From Dendrophyllia cribrosa (Eukaryota; Cnidaria; Anthozoa; Scleractinia; Dendrophylliidae), in assembly GCA_024195265.1 (NCBI GenBank), contig JAJLRJ010000001.1, positions 10,118,585-10,182,584 on the forward strand: 64,000 nucleotides of DNA, read 5' to 3'. Position numbers and translations under genes: made by a program. This document shows, piece by piece, positions 41,701-47,700 of the stretch. Under the pieces are notes generated by a model. It saw only the letters and a program-made list of their open reading frames with translations. It was not told the origin of the DNA and did not search any database. Position 1 is the stretch's first letter; the number at the start of each line of letters is the position of its first letter.

Positions 41701-44700
41701 TACGTTTAACGTACGTAAAACGGAAACGTTTTTTATTATTTTTTACGCAACAGTGGAAATTGGTAACGTAAGTTTTTTTAACGCACGTTTTACGTACGTA
41801 AATTTTTACGCGACAGTGGAAATCCACCTTTATTTAATGTTTCTAGTGTTCTAATTTATTGATAGCAGGTTACCTTGGAAAAGTCTGCTTCGGCATAAAG
41901 ATCATCCCCCGTGGGTATTTTGTCGCACGCGCCAGCAGAAACTGATGCCGGGTCTTTCTTACAATCCGTCTTTGCTTCGGTCAATTTGTTTCGTGCTTCA
42001 TCTAAGCCGGTACGAAGTTTCTCACCAAGCATCCTTAGATTCTGAACTATGTCTGCGACATCCTTCATAGAGTCGCTCAGATCTGTAATTTCTGGTTCAT
42101 AAATAACAAAGCCATTAGCAGGAATGGCCTAACTTTCAAGAGTTCCAAAAATCAAATTTCAAGAAAAATCCCAAATTCATTTTGTAACGGCATTGAAAAA
42201 CAAACGGTACCACTGCCGAAGAGGTTTCATTTGAATGGTCACACCGTAGGATTTCGTCCACAGACTTGAAAGTTAAAACTGCCGAGTATACAGCTATTTC
42301 AATTAACGTTGTCAGCTCAAAGCTCAAAGCTCAAAGCTCAAAGCTCAAAGCTCAAAGCTCAAAGCTCAAAGCCTACAAATCAAGACCGAATGAGTAAACC
42401 GAGCGCCTCAGTGTTCTAGTCATGCAGATAGTTGGGAGCGGCGAAACGAAAAGAAACGGCGCGAATGAGCGATGCGACGAGCTGGAAAAAATTTTCTTTT
42501 GCGCTGCTCCCAACTATCTTGGCTTGTAGCTTTGAGCTTTCATCCGACAACGTTAATTGAAATAGCTGTATGTCTCCATAATTGGCTCTGGGAGTAAAAG
42601 GTTAACAGGAATGGCCATTAAAATAGGTTCGCATTGTGTGCATATACTTTAAATGCTCAGATAGGTCTGCAGTGCGTGCATATGTTTAATTCGGCTTTTA
42701 GCTCGAAGTGAGCATCTCAGACGCTTCTTCCGTCATCAAAGCTCATAAAAATATTAATTCATGCTCCATTTACCGTAGCCATGAAAACTTACTTGGTCCT
42801 AGTCCTCTGATGTCATGAAGTAGTGCATCCACGGCATCCCTAGATATTTTTACAACTGGTGTCGTTATATTAACTGGTAAATCTGTAAATAGTAAAAATT
42901 AATTTGTCAATCACTTTCTTTTAGTTATTTTTGGGTTTCTTCCTTCATGAAAGTTGTATGGCATTCTATGCTGTAGAAAACCCCCGGGGAGGGGTTTGGG
43001 GTACTCCCTTATATAACCTATACGGGGACCTGCCGCTTGACAGGGTATGGTTTTTGAACAAAAACAATGAACTGCAAGGCTGATCTGACCACGTAAAAAA
43101 GAAAAAAGTAAAATTTGCGAGACATCATCACGATAGAAACCGATAAAGTAGGATCGTAACCGTGGACAATTGTTTCGTTGTTATTGCAGCTCATCAGCAC
43201 TAACAACGAAACAATTGTCCACGGTTACGATCCTACTTTATCGGTTTCTATCGTGATGATGTCTCGCAAATTTTACTTTTTTTCTTTTTTACGTGGTCAG
43301 ATCAGCCTTGCAGTTCATTGTTTTTGTTCATTCTTTTTTTTTTTGGCTGGTTAGGTCTCTCGTAGATCCCACGTATCATTAGCAGCATTATCGTTTGCGA
43401 TCTTCTGCAGTTTACTTTTATGGTTTTTGGCATTTTTGTCCTGAACAGGGTATATAATTTAACGTGAGTCTGTCCTAAACAGGGTCTAAGTGTCCTAAAC
43501 AGGGTATGGTTCCAGTTACTTTCGCGCTTGTGGTGACTTACCTTGCCGTGATTAGCATATTCATGCGAAGGCGAAGTCGTTGTCTTTACAAAGGATCAGT
43601 CTACCATTTTTTTAAAGCTCAGGTCAATAACCACGCTCGAGACGTGGCCTAGACAGGGTCCTAAAATAGAGGGTGTTGTCCTACACAGGGTAGTTATTTT
43701 CGTTTATTTTTGTCCTAAACAGGATCAGGGTCTCAGACCCTCAGCGGCACCCCTATACCCAAATATTGGTCAAGTACCACCCCCCCCCCCCCCCCCCCCG
43801 GGAGAAAAACCCACTCATCATCATTTAAAAACACGGTAAATACAACAGGCATTATAAATTTAATATAAAACTACAACTTGATATGAAACTATATATATAA
43901 ATTAATCTTCTAACTGGTTAGAACAAGTCTTACTGGTTAGAACAAGTTGTAGCTGTGTGTGTCACTCAAACAAATCAACTTTCTTGTGTTGTTTCTTGTG
44001 TTAAATGCGCTTTGTCAGGCATTAAAACAATTATACGATCAAATCTTAAGCAAATTTTCCACCAACATCTACAAAGAAGGGACGCTCTTACTTGCTAAGA
44101 TTCCAAGAACTTTAAATAAACTTGTTGCATTCACAAATCCCAGTAGAGGTGTTATTACAAATGTAAAACATTGACGCTACTTACATGACAATTCCTGTGT
44201 TATCAGCCCAATGGTAAAATTCATATTTTCCCCGGTTACTTCAGATAGTTCCTAGCAGAAGACAATTCAGAACATCACAAAATTATTGTCAGTCAATAGA
44301 ACTTAACAGAGCGGAGGAACTGTGGTTGTTGTAAAAAAACAGAAATTCATGAAGGTTTGAGACTTCAGGGGCTCGCATTGTCCGTTCACAAGGTTGCTTT
44401 AATCAAATTGTTGCTTTGTAGGAGAAGGTCGAGACTCCTGATCGGCTAATCAATGGTTTTTCTCATATAATGGACTCGTTTTCTTTTCTTTTTAAAGAGA
44501 AAAACAAAATACACAACTGAGTAAACTCGCATTGATTATATAATACAAAGTCGAGTTTGTAATGTGGATAAATGAATAGTGCATTATTGAGAAGGTTTGG
44601 CCACAGTGCGCTGTAGTCTAACTGTTAAAACGATAAATGCATTCTCCATTTTTCGAGAAGCCAGATTTATTTATAGCCGAACGCAGGGGAGTTGTTTACG

Positions 44701-47700
44701 GCTACTATGATTTACAAGTAAACTTACCTTCAAAGTGTTCTCTTTGTAAATAGTGATGTCGACGATCGAGTCCATAAACAGAGAATCCAGAGCGGGAACT
44801 GCTCTTTCAGTTTTGTCATTCACAAGACTTATTGAAAAAGCAGCAATCCTAAAGAATTCGAGAAAATATATTTGTTATCATTATCGACATCGTTATCATC
44901 AGCAACATTAATTATAACAACATGTGTTGTTACCGTATGAACAAGGATACGCATTGCGTACATGTGCAATCTGCTGTGGCCTTATATTAGCATGCGAAAA
45001 AAAAAATTGTAAAATTAAAATTATTGTATGAATGATACTCACATGATAAGAGCTGAGCAGATAGAAATTGCAGCAGTGAACATTTGTCGTTGTTTCTTTG
45101 GATTCGTTTCCAGGTCCTCCTCTATCAGCTCCCCGCCACACTTTCCCTTACACCGGAAACAGCCGAATATGATACCGACCAGCGGTATCACAAAGGCGCT
45201 TATGAGCGACACGGATGTAAGCATTGTGATGCGTAAATTTTCAGCGATCGCCTGAAACGGACAAGAACAATCACAATATCTGGACCTGGATGTTCAAAAC
45301 CGGTCAACGCTTACAGTGTAGCTAGTATATGGGAATTGAAGAGAGTCGCTCAGATTCGTTGATGACCATATGTATCTGGTTATTACTCTTTGCATCAGTT
45401 GCATACACACAGTTGCATCAGTTGCATGCACACAGTTGCATCAGTTGCATGCACACAGTTGCATCAGTTGCATACACACAGTTGCATCAGTTGCATACAC
45501 ACAGTTGCATCAGTTGCATACACACAGTTGCATCAGTTGCATGCACACAGTTGCATCAGTTGCATACACACAGTTGCATCAGTTGCATGCACAAAGTTGC
45601 ATCAGTTGCATGCACAAAGTTGAAGGTTCGCAAACTGAATACAACTGGCGAAAGTTAATAGTAAGACATTCCATTATTTGGAATGGGAACCTTGTACTTT
45701 TCTCAGATTTGTTATTGAGGAACTGACAGAAAATCGCAAATAGTTTCCCCTTGGAATTCTAAACTCCGCGAAAACTTAAGGCATTAGACAAGTTTGTTTC
45801 ACTTGTAATAGAATGCGAGACAAACATTACTATTGTCTTTACTCCCAGGCTTGAGTTAACAAAATAGAAAATGCTGAACAACTTCTAAGACCGTTTTGTT
45901 GGCTCAAAGAGAGATACGCCCCCGGAAAGTAATGCCTAATACTTTTATTTCGCATGATCGCACTTTAGACTTTCAGCCGACAAATTCAAAGGCCTTCAGC
46001 CTTCTGTCCAGGATTTCAGTGTTCACTAAACTCACCTCTCTTGTTAAATCTCCAGCAGAAAAATTGCCTTTTCCGTCAAGAAGTCGCATTCCATTTTTGA
46101 TGGTATCTGTATTTCAACGGGGAGAAGATTTATTTATTATATTTTTCTGTTTATCTTTTGTAACAGTCAACTAGCTAGAGTTTTCTTTCCGAGGTTTCGC
46201 ACCCATGAACACTAATATTCATTCAAACAACAATGTTTTCACCAGAAACCTCGTTTCACTAAACAGCTGTAATATTAAAAAGAACTTTTTCGTTAAGAAC
46301 AACGTTTAATCGCACATCTTTCACGTTCATTAAACTTAACTCTGGCAAAACATGTTCAGTCGTCAGGACCTTGTGTTCAATTACATGAAACGAACATCAA
46401 TGGCCTTTTTTTTCTTTCATGAGATGTGTGTTGAAAGTCATTTATTTATGTATAAGCATCATTGAGGATGACAATTTTTTTACAGCTTAAACTATAAGCA
46501 AGCTGATCAGACTGTGAATATGAGAGTGGATGCGAGCTCAACAAAAAATTTCGCCTTGTGTGAAATGTCAGCTGCTTTCTCGCACCCTACTCCCTATGGG
46601 CAGCGTGGGAAAGCGTTTAAAACTTAAAACGAGGCAAGTTAAAAACTCTCTTTGACTCTTCAACTCTCATCACTGATTTGCTCGATTCGCGATGGCTATT
46701 TTTCTGATCAAATGTCTGAAAATATTGAGTTCACTTTAAAAAAGGATCCATGAATAGATTTGCATACTAATTTTTGCAAAAATGTGAATGTTTTGTTGAT
46801 ATTTGCTTCAAATTTGAGGAAGTATTAAAATTCAAATATTTCTATTTTTACCAAGAAATGTATATCAGGCGGACAAACTTTCATATTTCCTTCATTTGAT
46901 ATCAGATCCCCACAAAACTCAACCTTTTTGCTAAATTCGGGATGGGGAATCTATTCTACTTTGTTTCGAAACTGACGGTTATGGAAAATAATAACAACAT
47001 TTCAGTGCATTCAATAAATTTAAGGCCATTTTCCCGCCACTTAACATGGCTTTATTTAATAGAAATATCTCGTTCACGTTTCAAGCAATCCAAAAACTCT
47101 ATGCTCATATCATGAATCTATGTTATGGGGTGTTTTGTACAGTTTTGGGTGACTTTTGGGGAGGAAGGATTTATAAAATTTAGAGAAATAGAGAAATATT
47201 GAAGATTGAGTGAAGTTTTAAAATAAGAATTTGTAGTTAATAATTAATAGACGGACATCGAGTTAGTTCACTAGCAACCTGGGGTGTTCTTGTGTGGGTA
47301 TCAACTGTCTGTTGGTGTTCCAAAACTCATTTTCTTTCTTCCACCCTTCTTTAAACTTCTTCAAATTTCATTCAAATTTAGGCATTGCCAGTTTTACACT
47401 GTCGTAGATCTGTTTTATACAATTATCTCGTTAACGTTAAGCAATCCAAAAATGCCTCAATTAGTTTGTAGGTTAATGTCATGTGATGTCGTGTGAAAAA
47501 AGGTGGGAGGGGGCCGGGGGCGGGAGAATTTGTAAAAAAAAATATTGAAGATTTAATTAAGGTTTTAAAATTAGAGGTTGAAGTTAATAATTATTAGATG
47601 CACACAAAAATAGTGCGTCATCAACCTGGGGTCAGCTCTTGCTCTCTTTGTTGGTGTTCTAAAACCAAAAACAATTTTCTTTCTTCTATCCCTACTTTTA

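Noticed and set aside
45329..45726. Three overlapping frames with Cys/His repeats
   Set aside because: They are the three readings of a 23-bp minisatellite.
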